The notes under the pieces were generated by a model. It had not been told where the DNA came from. It saw only the letters and a list, made by a program, of their open reading frames with translations, and ran no database searches. A stretch of DNA of 64,000 bases from NCBI GenBank assembly GCA_947573795.1, contig CANPHE010000008.1:21004-85003 (forward strand), written 5' to 3'. Below are positions 35,209-43,945 of this stretch, in pieces. The number at the start of each line of letters is the position of its first letter. Position 1 is the first letter of the stretch. Source of the DNA: an uncultured Alistipes sp. GTDB taxonomy: Bacteria; Bacteroidota; Bacteroidia; Bacteroidales; Rikenellaceae. Both the position numbers and the translations under genes were made by a program.

Positions 35209-35892
35209 TTATTGAACGCCTCCCAGCAGTTTTTCAGCGTCGCGGGCCTCCATCGATGCCGGATACGACGTGAGGATTTCCTCGAAATAGGCGGCAGCCT
35301 TCGCCGTATTGCCCTGAGCCTTTTCGGCCAGACCGGCCTTGCGCAGGTACATCGGCGCCGTCATGTTGTTGTCGGCAGCCTTCACGGCCTTCTCATAGAA
35401 CTTCACGGCAGCGGCATAGTTCTGCTGCTCGACGGCGGCATCGCCCTGCAAACCGTAGTTCTGGGCGTTGATGAGCGCACCGGGAAGCCCCTTCACGGGC
35501 GAGAACTTGGCCAGATAGTCCGCAGCGGTCTTGTAATCGCCCAAACGCAGGTAGCAGATACCGGCGTAATGCTTGGCCAGATTGCCCGACGGCGTAGAAC
35601 CGTATTTCTCGATCACCTCCAGGAAACCGGCGCCGTTGGCATCGCCTTGCAGGGCCAGTTCGAAATCGGGATTCTCCTCCTCGAAACGATACTGCGCTTC
35701 GGCGATCATCTCGGCGGCCTTCTCCGCACGGGGCAGCGTGACGAGCGCACGATAGCCGAAAATCAGTGCAGCCACGCACAACAGTCCCAGGAAAATACCG
35801 GCGATCTTACGTCCGTTCTCCTCGAAAAAAAGCTCCGTTTTGTTCATTGCCTCGCCGAGGGATTCCTGTTCGGCGACTTGCTGCTTTGCCAT
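35209..35892 (-). CDS. Membrane-anchored TPR protein
   Basis: A 227-residue protein. A cytoplasmic N-terminus of about 29 residues is followed by one membrane helix (IAGIFLGLLCVAALIFGYRA, about 30-49). About four tetratricopeptide repeats then face the periplasm (HYAGICYLRLGDYKTAADYL, NYAAAVKFYEKAVKAADNN, NTAKAAAYFEEILTSYP). The layout recalls the YfgM/ancillary SecYEG protein, and Bacteroidota keep such a gene beside ribH and recF. The exact function is unknown. Confidence 0.8.
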   Translation of the reverse strand: MAKQQVAEQESLGEAMNKTELFFEENGRKIAGIFLGLLCVAALIFGYRALVTLPRAEKAAEMIAEAQYRFEEENPDFELALQGDANGAGFLEVIEKYGSTPSGNLAKHYAGICYLRLGDYKTAADYLAKFSPVKGLPGALINAQNYGLQGDAAVEQQNYAAAVKFYEKAVKAADNNMTAPMYLRKAGLAEKAQGNTAKAAAYFEEILTSYPASMEARDAEKLLGGVQ

Positions 35893-36003
35893 AATGAATT
35901 ATCGTGTTTAGTTTAAAATTCCATACGATAGGCAGCAAAGATACAAAACTATTCACAATGTACAATGCCGTATCCGGTTTTTTTATATCTTTGGCTTCGT
36001 CTT

Positions 36004-36068
36004 AGATACTTCCGCTCGGCAAAATGCAAGTAAACTTGCTTTTGCCCTCCTCGCTTATTCGAACTTTG
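36004..36068 (+). repeat. Promoter-hairpin repeat, unit A
   Basis: The unit runs from GATACTTCCGCTCGGC through the hairpin GCAAAATGCAAGT-AA-ACTTGCTTTTGC to CTCGCTTATTCGAACTTTG. The last eight bases resemble a -7 box. Unit B follows 11 bases later. Confidence 0.65.
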
Positions 36069-36079
36069 GCTCCGCCGAA

Positions 36080-36141
36080 GATACTTCCGCTCGGCAATGT
36101 TCAAATAAATTTGACATTGCCCTCGCTTATTCGTATCTTTA
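36080..36141 (+). repeat. Promoter-hairpin repeat, unit B (recF promoter)
   Basis: The layout is that of unit A, but the stem reads GGCAATGT-CAAAT / ATTTG-ACATTGCC, so changes on one arm are matched on the other. It ends with the -7 box TATCTTTA (36134-36141), only 4 bases before the recF ATG. A third copy is at 42956-43021 on the minus strand. Confidence 0.68.
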
Positions 36142-36145
36142 CGCC

Positions 36146-37327
36146 ATGTTCCTGAAGAAAATTTCGTTGCTGAACTTTAAAAACATCTCCGGAGAAGAAC
36201 TCGCGTTCTGCCCCGGTATCAACTGTCTGGTCGGGGACAACGGCGCCGGAAAGACCAACGTGCTCGACGCCGTGCACTACCTCTCGATGTGCAAATCGTC
36301 GCTCGGAACGACCGACTCGCAAAGCATCCGCCACGGAACCGACTTCTTTCTGCTCGAAGGCCTCTATGCGAGCGACTCGGGTCGTAACGAAACGATCGCC
36401 TGCTCCTTTTCGCGCAAGGGCGGCAAGATACTCAAACGCAACGGCAAAGAGTACGAACGGCTGTCGGAGCACGTGGGATTGATTCCCGCCGTGATCGTCT
36501 CGCCGGCCGACAGCGTTCTGATAAGCGACGCGGCCGACGAGCGGCGCCGCTACCTCAACGCCTTCATTTCGCAGTTGGACCGGGCCTATCTCCAGGCCCT
36601 CGTGCGCTACAACGCCGTGCTGGCCGAACGCAACCGGCTGCTGAAGATGCACCCCGACGAGACGATGCTCGCGATCTACGACATGCAGCTCGTCGAACAC
36701 GGCAAAACGATCCACTCCCGGCGCCGGGAGTTCGTCGAGCGGTTGCAACCCGTCGTCGCGGAGTATTACCGCATCCTCTCGGACGACCGCGAACAGGTCG
36801 CGCTGCACTACAAATCGGAACTGAACGACCGACCGTTCGACGAAATTCTGCGCGACGCACGACAGAAGGACCTCGTGAACGAATTCACCACCGCAGGCAT
36901 CCACCGCGACGACCTGACGCTGCGCATCGGCGACTATGCCCTGCGCAAATACGGCTCCCAAGGGCAGCAGAAAACCTTTCTGATCGCATTGAAGCTGGCA
37001 CAATATACCGTCGTAACGAAGGAGAAAGGCGAAAAACCGTTGTTGCTGCTCGACGACCTGTTCGACAAACTGGACGGAGGACGCGTCGAACAGTTGTTGC
37101 GGCTCGTTTCCGACCGGGCATTCGGGCAGATTTTCATCACCGACTGCAATCCCATGCGTCTGCGCACGATCCTCGACCGTGCCGGAAGCGAATACCGGCT
37201 CTTCACGGTAGCGGGGGGCGCGGTGGCTTCCCCGACGCAGGACGGGCCGGATTCCCAAACACCCGATCCGGAGGCCTCGGAAGCACGAGCCGCGTCCGCA
37301 GACAATCCCAAATCCGACACCGTATGA
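36146..37327 (+). CDS. recF: DNA replication and repair protein RecF
   Basis: A 393-residue RecF, an ABC/SMC-type ATPase that helps load RecA at gaps. Walker A is GDNGAGKTNVLDAV (about 31-44), the ABC signature region is KYGSQGQQKTFLIALKLAQY (about 272-291), and Walker B with the D-loop is PLLLLDDLFDKLDG. About 40 C-terminal residues extend past the usual end and are low complexity. The -7 box sits directly before the ATG, so the message is probably leaderless. dciA overlaps the last 4 bases. Confidence 0.95.
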   Translation: MFLKKISLLNFKNISGEELAFCPGINCLVGDNGAGKTNVLDAVHYLSMCKSSLGTTDSQSIRHGTDFFLLEGLYASDSGRNETIACSFSRKGGKILKRNGKEYERLSEHVGLIPAVIVSPADSVLISDAADERRRYLNAFISQLDRAYLQALVRYNAVLAERNRLLKMHPDETMLAIYDMQLVEHGKTIHSRRREFVERLQPVVAEYYRILSDDREQVALHYKSELNDRPFDEILRDARQKDLVNEFTTAGIHRDDLTLRIGDYALRKYGSQGQQKTFLIALKLAQYTVVTKEKGEKPLLLLDDLFDKLDGGRVEQLLRLVSDRAFGQIFITDCNPMRLRTILDRAGSEYRLFTVAGGAVASPTQDGPDSQTPDPEASEARAASADNPKSDTV

Positions 37328-37614
37328 GACGCACGAAAACCATGCTGATGGGCGATCTGCTGGAAGAGTTTTTCCGACGTCCCTATATCGCCGCCAAGAT
37401 CGCCGAGGGCAAATTACCCGATACCTGGCGTGCAATCGTCGGAGACCGGGCCGCCGACGTTACGACCGAATTGCGGCTCGATCGTCATATCCTCTACGTG
37501 CGCATCCAGTCGAGCGTGCTGCGCTCGGAACTTTTCTACCAACGCGACGCGCTGCGCGACGAGATCAACCGACGTTCGGGAATGCAGTTGGTAAACGCCG
37601 TCATCGTCCGCTGA
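37324..37614 (+). CDS. DciA-like DUF721 protein
   Basis: A 96-residue protein of the DUF721 family, whose member DciA loads the replicative helicase in many bacteria. The family core is visible: LPDTWRAIVGDRAADVTTEL, ILYVRIQSSVLRSELFYQRD. ATGA overlap with recF shows translational coupling, and recF-DUF721 adjacency is common. A terminator follows. Confidence 0.85.
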   Translation: MRRTKTMLMGDLLEEFFRRPYIAAKIAEGKLPDTWRAIVGDRAADVTTELRLDRHILYVRIQSSVLRSELFYQRDALRDEINRRSGMQLVNAVIVR

Positions 37615-37734
37615 ACCATCCCCGGCAGCCTTTCTATCTGCAAAAAAACGCCGCGCCACGGGTTTCGACACCTCATTCGCGACGCCACCGATTCCCGCTA
37701 TTCAGGCTTGCACGTCAATCGAAGCACAAAAAAT

Positions 37735-37762
37735 ACCCGTCTCATCGAGGCGGGTCCATTTT
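37735..37762 (+). terminator. Terminator of recF-dciA
   Basis: ACCCGTCTC-ATC-GAGGCGGGT with one G-T pair is followed by CCATTTTTG, about 120 bases after the stop. The 120 bases between hold no gene. Confidence 0.7.
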
Positions 37763-37773
37763 TGAATTCTCCG

Positions 37774-37808
37774 AAAAAAGGCTGCCTGACTTTTATTGTC
37801 AGACAGCC
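37774..37808 (-). terminator. Terminator of the OmpA-family gene
   Basis: On the minus strand GGCTGTCTGAC pairs with GTCAGGCAGCC and runs into TTTTTT (37779-37774). Confidence 0.85.
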
Positions 37809-37834
37809 TCATTTCATCGCTTATCCGGACCGAA

Positions 37835-39034
37835 CTACTTGATAATTACGGCACGGTTGGCTTTCTGTACGTTTTCGAACGGACCGGCCTGGTTACCCTT
37901 GCCTTCGTAGGTCAGCTGCTTGGGGTTCACACCCAGCTTGACGAGGTAGTCGTAAACGTTCTTGGCACGGTTCTCGGCGACACGCTTGTTACCCGCAGCG
38001 GTACCCGTCTGCTGATCGGCATGGCCTTCGATCGTATATACCTTGTCCTTCGGACCGCTCTTGATAAGATCGGCCATCAGCTCCAGACGCGTCTTCTCCT
38101 TCGGCGTCAGCTTCGACATGCTGTAATCGTAGAGGATTACCGAAGCGGGCGACGAAGCATTGACCTTAGCAGCCTCGGCAGCGGCTTTCGCCTCGACAAC
38201 AGCCTTCGCAGCAGCATCCTTGGCGGCAGCCGCTTCAGCCTGCGCATCCTTCAGCTCCTTGTTCAGACGACCGTTGTCGGCCTGTGCTGCCGCGAGAGCC
38301 GCAGTTCCGGCTGCGACGGCATCCTGGAACGCACGAATATCATCCGCCGTATATCCGGCCACGCCGCGCTCGAAGTTGCGTTTGTTGAAACGATAGGTGA
38401 TACCCACCGTACCACTCAGACCGAACAGGTAATTACCGTTCGTCGAAGCCGGGCAGATGCGCGAAGGCACGACCAGACTCTTGAGCTCGATATTGAAATC
38501 GATGGCGTCCGACAGGCGGAACTTGTTGAGCAAACCGATCGAGAATGCGAACTGATTCGAAGTACCGCGGTGGCTGGAAGCCTGACTGCTATTCGTGAAG
38601 TTTCCCGACATAAAACCCGCACCGACGAAAGGCACGGCATAGTAGGCACGATCTTCGCGATAGCCGCCGACCCAGTTCGAGAAATTGATCATCAGGTCGC
38701 CGTGAATAAAAATGTAAGGCCACGAGATTTTGCCCAGATGCCGATCGAAGTTGGCGAACTTGCCGCCCTGCAACTGTCCGCGCAGACCCACGACGGGATG
38801 CATCCACTTGGTCAGCGAAACATTGCCTTCGAATCCGATTCGTTTGGAATACGAGCCCTGATTGCCGCCGTTCGTCATTGCGGTACCGGCACCGATACCG
38901 GCCGAAATCTCCCAGTTGTCCCAGAATCCGTTCGACACGAATCCGGCAAAACTCGGCTTCTTCGGTACGTCTTCCGCCCACACGGCGGTCGCAGCGAATG
39001 CTACGAGCACGAAAGACAGGAATAATTTTTTCAT
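37835..39034 (-). CDS. OmpA-family outer-membrane protein
   Basis: A 399-residue protein; ATG 39034 gives the signal peptide MKKLFLSFVLVAFAATAVWA. Residues of about 25-230 form an eight-strand-type beta barrel (aromatic-rich alternating strands). Residues of about 240-300 are an Ala/Lys/Asp helix, probably a coiled coil (AAQADNGRLNKELKDAQAEA). The C-terminal OmpA peptidoglycan-binding domain holds YTIEGHADQQTGTAAGNKRV and AENRAKNVYDYLVKLGV, with the conserved Asp and Arg. It is a likely abundant porin tying the outer membrane to the wall. Confidence 0.92.
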   Translation of the reverse strand: MKKLFLSFVLVAFAATAVWAEDVPKKPSFAGFVSNGFWDNWEISAGIGAGTAMTNGGNQGSYSKRIGFEGNVSLTKWMHPVVGLRGQLQGGKFANFDRHLGKISWPYIFIHGDLMINFSNWVGGYREDRAYYAVPFVGAGFMSGNFTNSSQASSHRGTSNQFAFSIGLLNKFRLSDAIDFNIELKSLVVPSRICPASTNGNYLFGLSGTVGITYRFNKRNFERGVAGYTADDIRAFQDAVAAGTAALAAAQADNGRLNKELKDAQAEAAAAKDAAAKAVVEAKAAAEAAKVNASSPASVILYDYSMSKLTPKEKTRLELMADLIKSGPKDKVYTIEGHADQQTGTAAGNKRVAENRAKNVYDYLVKLGVNPKQLTYEGKGNQAGPFENVQKANRAVIIK

Positions 39035-39145
39035 AACCGTTTTTCTTTGATATGCACTGAGGCGATCTTTGTATTTTGGTGTAAAGTTATATCTTTTTCT
39101 GCAAAGATCGTTCGTTTTCAACAAAAAAACATATAAAAAATCAAC

Positions 39146-39179
39146 AAAAAGGTCCGAAATATCTATTTCAGACCTTTTT
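39146..39179 (-). terminator. Terminator of nrdJ
   Basis: AAAAAGGTC-GAAAT / ATTTC-GACCTTTTT forms a near-perfect stem. Read on the minus strand it ends in CTTTTTGTT. It lies 28 bases past the nrdJ stop. Confidence 0.82.
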
Positions 39180-39206
39180 GCGATCCGATGATCGGGTATT
39201 TTCCGA

Positions 39207-41753
39207 TCAACCGCACTTCGAATAACCGCACGACATGCAGGTCAGGCAGCCGTTCTGGTAGGCCATGTTCTCCTGTCCGCACGAGGGGCATTTGCCCTTG
39301 GACTTCGTGCCGTCGACGATATATTGCTTCAAAGCACGGCATACGCCCGTCTTCCAGGTGTTGATCGACTCGCTGTTCAAGTGCAGCGACTCGATGAGCG
39401 ACACGGTCTTCTCGATGGGCATGCCGTGACGCAACACGCCCGAGATCAGTTTGGCGTAGTTCCAGAACTCCTCGTCGAACAGACGCGAGATACCGCCGAT
39501 CGTATTCGTATAGCCGTAACGGTCGGTATACTGGAAATCGTAGCGTTTGGTGCCGTCCGCCTCGCGCACCTTGATGATGAAACCTTTGGTGATCTTGCGC
39601 GGAATATACATGGCATCCTCCTCGATCTTACCCGTGAAAACCTCGTAGGGACGTCCGTCCTGCAAACCGACGAAGGCGATCCAGTCCTCCGAACCGTTCT
39701 TGAAACGCACGATATCGGCCGGAATCGAACGGGGACGTTTCTGCGCGTGCGACACGACCGCTTCGTCCTTCTTCTTGGTATTCTTGTCGAGCAGCACGCC
39801 GTCGCGGCATCCGTCGCGGTAGACCGTCACCCCCTTGCATCCGCACTCCCAGGCCGTGCGGTAGACATCGGCCACGAGCGCCTCCGAGACGTCGTTCGGC
39901 AGGTTCACCGTCACCGAGATCGAATGGTCCACCCATTTCTGAATCGCACCCTGCATCTTGACCTTGGCGACCCAGTCGATATCGTTGGCCGTCGCTTTAT
40001 AATAAGGTGAGGCTGCCACCCAGCGATCGAGTTCGGCATCGGAAACGGTCGCCAGACGCGACGTATCGTAACCGTTCGCAGCGAGCCACTTCACGAAATT
40101 GTGGTGGTAGACGTTGTATTCCTGGAACTTTTCGCCCGTCTCGTCCACGTAGTCGACATGCGTATCGACATCCGAGGGGTTGATCTTGCGGCGGCGCTTG
40201 TACACCGTGCGGAAGACGGGTTCGATACCCGAAGTGGTCTGCGACATGAGCGACGTCGTACCCGTGGGGGCGATCGTCAGCATGGCGATATTGCGGCGTC
40301 CCGTGGCGACCATCTCCTCGTAGAGGGCCGGATCGGCCTCGCGGATGCGGGCGATCATCGGATTGTTTCGCTCCTTGGCGGCATCATAGACGGGGAACGC
40401 ACCGCGCTCCGCAGCCATCTTCACCGAGGCGCGGTAAGCCTCCAGCGCCAGCGTTTTCTGTACCTCGACGGCGAATGCGATCGCCTCCTCCGAACCGTAG
40501 CGCAGCCCCAGAGCGGCGAGCATATCGCCCTCGGCCGTGATGCCCAGGCCCGTACGGCGCCCTTTCTGGGCCATCGTACGGATTTTCTTCCAAAGGTCCG
40601 ACTCCACGCGGCGTACGTCTTCGTCCTCGGGATCGGCGTCGATCTTCTCGATGATCTGTTCGACCTTCTCCAGCTCCAGGTCGATGATATCGTCCATCAT
40701 GCGCATGGCTTTGGCCACATGCGCCTTGAACTTTTCGAAATCGAATTTCGCCTCCTTCGTGAAGGGGGCATCCACGTAGCTCAGCAGATTCATCGCCAGC
40801 AGGCGGCACGAATCGTAGGGGCAGAGCGGAATTTCACCGCAGGGGTTCGTCGATACCGTGACGAAACCCTGGTCGGCATAACAGTCGGGAACGCTTTCGC
40901 GCAGGATCGTATCCCAGAACAGCACACCCGGCTCGGCCGACTTCCAAGCGTTATGGATGATCTTGTCCCACAGCTTCTTGGCATCGATATCCTGCACGTA
41001 ACGGGGATTCTCCGCACCGATGGGGAACTGCTGGCGGTAGGTCCGACCGGTCATTGCCGCACGCATGAATTCGTCGTCGATTTTGATCGAAACGTTAGCG
41101 CCCGTAACCTTGCCCGTATCGACCTTAGCGTCGATGAAACGCTCGGCGTCGGGATGCTTGATCGAGAGCGAAAGCATCAGGGCACCGCGGCGTCCGTCCT
41201 GCGCCACTTCGCGCGTCGAGTTGGAATAACGCTCCATGAAGGGAACGATACCCGTCGAGGTGAGCGCCGAGTTGAGCACCGGGCTGCCCGTGGGGCGGAT
41301 ATGCGAAAGGTCGTGTCCCACGCCGCCGCGCCGCTTCATAAGCTGCACCTGCTCCTCGTCCATGCGGAAAATTCCGCCGTAAGAGTCGGCCGGATTGCGG
41401 TGGCCGATCACGAAGCAGTTCGACAGCGACGCCACCTGGAAATTATTGCCGATACCGGTCATCGGACCGCCCTGCGGAATGATGTAGCGGAAATGGTCGA
41501 GCAACTCGAACACCTCCTCGCGCGACATGGGCGAAGGGTATTTGTTCTCGATGCGCTCGATCTCCGCGGCGATGCGCTGATGCATCTCGCGGGGCGATTT
41601 CTCGTAAATGTTTCCGAAGGAGTCCTTCAGAGCGTACTTGCTGACCCAGACCGTCGCAGCGAGGTCGTCACCGTCGAAATAGATTTTCGACTCGGCGACA
41701 GCATCGTTGTAATCGACCTTCTGCGGGCCTTCGGCATTGTTGGTTTTCGACAT
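39207..41753 (-). CDS. nrdJ: Adenosylcobalamin-dependent (class II) ribonucleotide reductase
   Basis: An 848-residue class II enzyme that reduces ribonucleotides using B12. ATG 41753 (MSKTNNAEGP) is chosen; an open frame continues upstream to 41978 through a structured leader. Seen are the loop NFQVASLSNCFVIG, the active site NPCGEIPLCPYDSCRLLAMN with the thiyl-radical Cys, TIAPTGTTSLMSQTTSGIEP, and the C-terminal zinc-ribbon cysteines CPSCG and CMSCGYSKCG. An intact B12-dependent enzyme implies B12 uptake or synthesis elsewhere. Confidence 0.94.
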   Translation of the reverse strand: MSKTNNAEGPQKVDYNDAVAESKIYFDGDDLAATVWVSKYALKDSFGNIYEKSPREMHQRIAAEIERIENKYPSPMSREEVFELLDHFRYIIPQGGPMTGIGNNFQVASLSNCFVIGHRNPADSYGGIFRMDEEQVQLMKRRGGVGHDLSHIRPTGSPVLNSALTSTGIVPFMERYSNSTREVAQDGRRGALMLSLSIKHPDAERFIDAKVDTGKVTGANVSIKIDDEFMRAAMTGRTYRQQFPIGAENPRYVQDIDAKKLWDKIIHNAWKSAEPGVLFWDTILRESVPDCYADQGFVTVSTNPCGEIPLCPYDSCRLLAMNLLSYVDAPFTKEAKFDFEKFKAHVAKAMRMMDDIIDLELEKVEQIIEKIDADPEDEDVRRVESDLWKKIRTMAQKGRRTGLGITAEGDMLAALGLRYGSEEAIAFAVEVQKTLALEAYRASVKMAAERGAFPVYDAAKERNNPMIARIREADPALYEEMVATGRRNIAMLTIAPTGTTSLMSQTTSGIEPVFRTVYKRRRKINPSDVDTHVDYVDETGEKFQEYNVYHHNFVKWLAANGYDTSRLATVSDAELDRWVAASPYYKATANDIDWVAKVKMQGAIQKWVDHSISVTVNLPNDVSEALVADVYRTAWECGCKGVTVYRDGCRDGVLLDKNTKKKDEAVVSHAQKRPRSIPADIVRFKNGSEDWIAFVGLQDGRPYEVFTGKIEEDAMYIPRKITKGFIIKVREADGTKRYDFQYTDRYGYTNTIGGISRLFDEEFWNYAKLISGVLRHGMPIEKTVSLIESLHLNSESINTWKTGVCRALKQYIVDGTKSKGKCPSCGQENMAYQNGCLTCMSCGYSKCG

Positions 41754-41778
41754 GATTCTATCCGTATGTTTCCCGTTC

Positions 41779-41915
41779 GGAAGTAATCCCGCACATCTCC
41801 GATGCTCCGTCCCGATCTCGAAGAGACGGCTGCCGCAGCGCCCGGCACGGTCACCGCAGCGGCGGATTGCGTCCCGGGCTCCGGCATCGATCCGGAGTCG
41901 TATGCGATTACTCCC
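41779..41915 (-). ncRNA. Candidate structured leader RNA of nrdJ
   Basis: On the minus strand GGGAGTAATC (41915-41906) can pair with GATTACTTCC (41788-41779), ten pairs with one G-U, closing a 137-base domain just upstream of the ATG. Inside lie CTCCGG-ATCGATG-CCGGAG and a second stem CCGTCTC...GGGACGG. It lacks the cobalamin-riboswitch words. It may be a regulatory RNA of unknown class. Confidence 0.45.
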
Positions 41916-42172
41916 ATAAAATATGTAAATGCGTCCGAAACGAAAGGCGGACAAGCACTGCGAACGACGAAAAAACATCCATCGATCGTGTAAAGCCGTA
42001 CGTATCCGCTATTTGTATTCGCGAGGGAATTTTCCCGTTTCGCAAATTTGCACTTTTTCTTCGGAAAAACCCAATTTCGCGGAACGATTTTATGCACAAA
42101 TTATCTACAAAAACACGTTCGCACGCCCTACTTCCCTGAGAGCGAACCGGGAAGGCATCCGCAAAATTATCG
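41916..42172. other. Gene-free region upstream of nrdJ
   Basis: AT-richer than its surroundings, with several short open frames on both strands but none with a credible product. It should hold the nrdJ promoter. No clear TTTG/TAnnTTTG pair is seen on the minus strand. Confidence 0.35.
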
Positions 42173-42485
42173 GGTAACTATATACAACTTTTTTTAACAG
42201 CTTGCTCGTTCCTTGGCCGCCGATTCGCTCAGGGTGGTCGTATGCTCGCGGCCCTTGGCTGCCCCGCTCAAGCGAGGTTTTCGAGGGAAATAGCCGCTCA
42301 TCATTCTTTCAAGCGTCTTATGTCCCCGGAATTGGCTACTCCGCCACTTACCGGCGACGCCAGGCCGGGCAATCGAACTTATTCGGGCTTTGCCGAGTCG
42401 AGAAAAGGTACAAGAATTTGAACATAAATCCCCTCCTCGGAGGGGACTTAAAGTACAATTTAGTGTAAAGTCGTATGTAGTTGCC
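42173..42485. repeat. MITE-like dispersed repeat, copy 4 (complete)
   Basis: The left end is GGTAACTATATACAACTTT (42173-42191). The right end, complemented, is GGCAACTACATACGACTTTA (42485-42466), so 16 of the first 19 bases form terminal inverted repeats. It shares interior blocks with copies 1-3, such as GCTCGCGGCCCTTGGC, GTCCCCGGAATTGGCT and the hairpin CCCCTC-CTCG-GAGGGG near 42431-42444. It abuts the 3' end of ridA. Confidence 0.68.
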
Positions 42486-42487
42486 GA

Positions 42488-42862
42488 TCATTTTACGGCA
42501 ACGGCATCGATCTCGACCAGTGCGCCCATCGGCAATGCCGCTACCTGGTAGCACACGCGAGCGGGCATTTCGGAGGTGAAATAGGTCGCATACACGGCAT
42601 TCATGGCTGCGAAATCGCCGATCGATTGCAACAATACGGTCGTCTTCACCACGTTGCGGAAATCGTAACCCGCTTCGTGCAGAATATGCCCGAGATTTTC
42701 GAGCGACCGGCGTGTCTGCGCCTCGATTCCCGCGGGCATCGTCCCCGTAGCGGCGTCGACGGGCAACTGCCCCGATACGTACAGCGTTCCGCCGCTCTCA
42801 ACGGCTTGCGAATAGGGCCCCACGGCTTTGGGCGCCAGCGGGGAAGCGATGATCTTTTTCAT
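42488..42862 (-). CDS. ridA: RidA-family enamine/imine deaminase
   Basis: A 124-residue protein of the YjgF/YER057c/UK114 family, which hydrolyses reactive enamine/imine intermediates such as 2-aminoacrylate. The family marks are AVESGGTLYVSGQLPVD, ARVCYQVAALPMGALVEIDA with the key Arg and Glu, and full-length size. Its promoter appears to be the hairpin repeat at 42956-43021. The stop lies 2 bases from a MITE-like copy, so that element forms its 3' end. Confidence 0.93.
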   Translation of the reverse strand: MKKIIASPLAPKAVGPYSQAVESGGTLYVSGQLPVDAATGTMPAGIEAQTRRSLENLGHILHEAGYDFRNVVKTTVLLQSIGDFAAMNAVYATYFTSEMPARVCYQVAALPMGALVEIDAVAVK

Positions 42863-42955
42863 GACATATCGTTTTGTGATTTCTAAGACTCTTATTTACA
42901 GCGATCGTCGGCGATCGGAAATCCCCGATGCGCGCTCCGTATCTCGCCGCATGGA

Positions 42956-43021
42956 CAAAGATACGCATAAGCCGAGAGAAAAAGCAAGCTTGCTTGCATT
43001 TTTTCCGAGGCGCAGTATCTT
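42956..43021 (-). repeat. Promoter-hairpin repeat, unit C (ridA promoter)
   Basis: Read on the minus strand: GATACTGCGCCTCGG, then the hairpin core CAAGCAAGCTTG, then CTCGGCTTATGCG and the -7 box TATCTTTG (42963-42956). It lines up with units A and B before recF. The ridA ATG is 94 bases downstream. Confidence 0.62.
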
Positions 43022-43145
43022 TGGCAGCCGGCGGCCCGTGCTGCTTAAAGAGCCGCAGACTGCTTGCCCGCAAACTCCCATCCGCTCGCATCTTTGAACC
43101 TGCCCCAGCCGCACCTAACTAAAAAACTCCCCGCCGTCACAAAAA

Positions 43146-43171
43146 GAGCCGCCCGACGAATCGGACGGCTC
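43146..43171 (-). terminator. Terminator of rplU-rpmA
   Basis: GAGCCGTCCGA-TTCG-TCGGGCGGCTC with one mismatch runs into TTTTT on the minus strand, 27 bases after the rpmA stop. The region 43022-43145 upstream of it on the plus strand holds no gene. Confidence 0.85.
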
Positions 43172-43197
43172 CAAAGCATTCGTATGCTACGTAAAAG

Positions 43198-43458
43198 TTA
43201 CTCGCTCAGGGGAGTTACGCTCACATAGGATTTGCCCTCGCGCTTCTTGCAGAACGAAACCGTTCCGTTGACGAGTGCGAACAGCGTATGATCTTTACCC
43301 ATACCTACGTTTTCACCGGCGTTGTGCACCGTACCGCGCTGACGAACGATGATGTTGCCCGCCTTTGCGAACTGACCGCCGAACAATTTGATGCCGAGTC
43401 GCTTGCTCTCCGACTCACGGCCGTTCTTCGAACTACCTACACCTTTCTTGTGTGCCAT
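43198..43458 (-). CDS. rpmA: 50S ribosomal protein L27
   Basis: An 86-residue L27. It begins [20 protein letters not shown] and includes [20 protein letters not shown], both hallmark L27 segments. No N-terminal extension of the kind cleaved by Prp is present. It follows rplU by 21 bases in the usual L21-L27 pair. Confidence 0.97.
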   Translation of the reverse strand: MAHKKGVGSSKNGRESESKRLGIKLFGGQFAKAGNIIVRQRGTVHNAGENVGMGKDHTLFALVNGTVSFCKKREGKSYVSVTPLSE

Positions 43459-43479
43459 GTTTCTTCGGTTTTAAAAGGT

Positions 43480-43791
43480 TTATGCAACGATTTCCTCGAC
43501 GAGAATCTGCGTCAGTGCTTGGCGATGGCCGTTGCACTTCTGGTATCCCGTGCGGCGCTTCTTCTTGAAGACCAGGACCTTGTCGTCCTTCAGGTGCTTC
43601 AGGATTTTGCACTTCACCGCGGCGCCTTCTACTACAGGTGCGCCGACTTTGACCTGACCGTCGTTGTCTGTGAGCAGGACCTTGTCGAAACTTACGGACG
43701 AATTCTCTTCGCCCTGAAGACGGTGAACATAAAGTTTCCGACCTTTTTCAGCTTTAAATTGCTGACCTGCAATCTCTACTATAACGTACAT
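43480..43791 (-). CDS. rplU: 50S ribosomal protein L21
   Basis: A 103-residue L21 ([40 protein letters not shown]). A -7 box TATATTTG at 43836-43829 on the minus strand gives a leader of about 30 bases. It is the first gene of the L21-L27 operon. Confidence 0.97.
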   Translation of the reverse strand: MYVIVEIAGQQFKAEKGRKLYVHRLQGEENSSVSFDKVLLTDNDGQVKVGAPVVEGAAVKCKILKHLKDDKVLVFKKKRRTGYQKCNGHRQALTQILVEEIVA

Positions 43792-43945
43792 TTGAATCGA
43801 TGTATGTATTTGAACATAATTCGGAGTGCAAATATACGCATATTTATCTTAAAAACAACATGTGCGGCAGAAAAAATCGAAACGACTGCCCTCTGGCATG
43901 GTTTTGGGCGGAGGTCGGCAGCCGATGCTACCGGCACCGAAACGC

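Noticed and set aside
41760..41940. Cobalamin riboswitch before nrdJ
   Set aside because: Expected from the B12-dependent product, but the conserved cobalamin words (such as GCCACTG and the B12 box) are not found.
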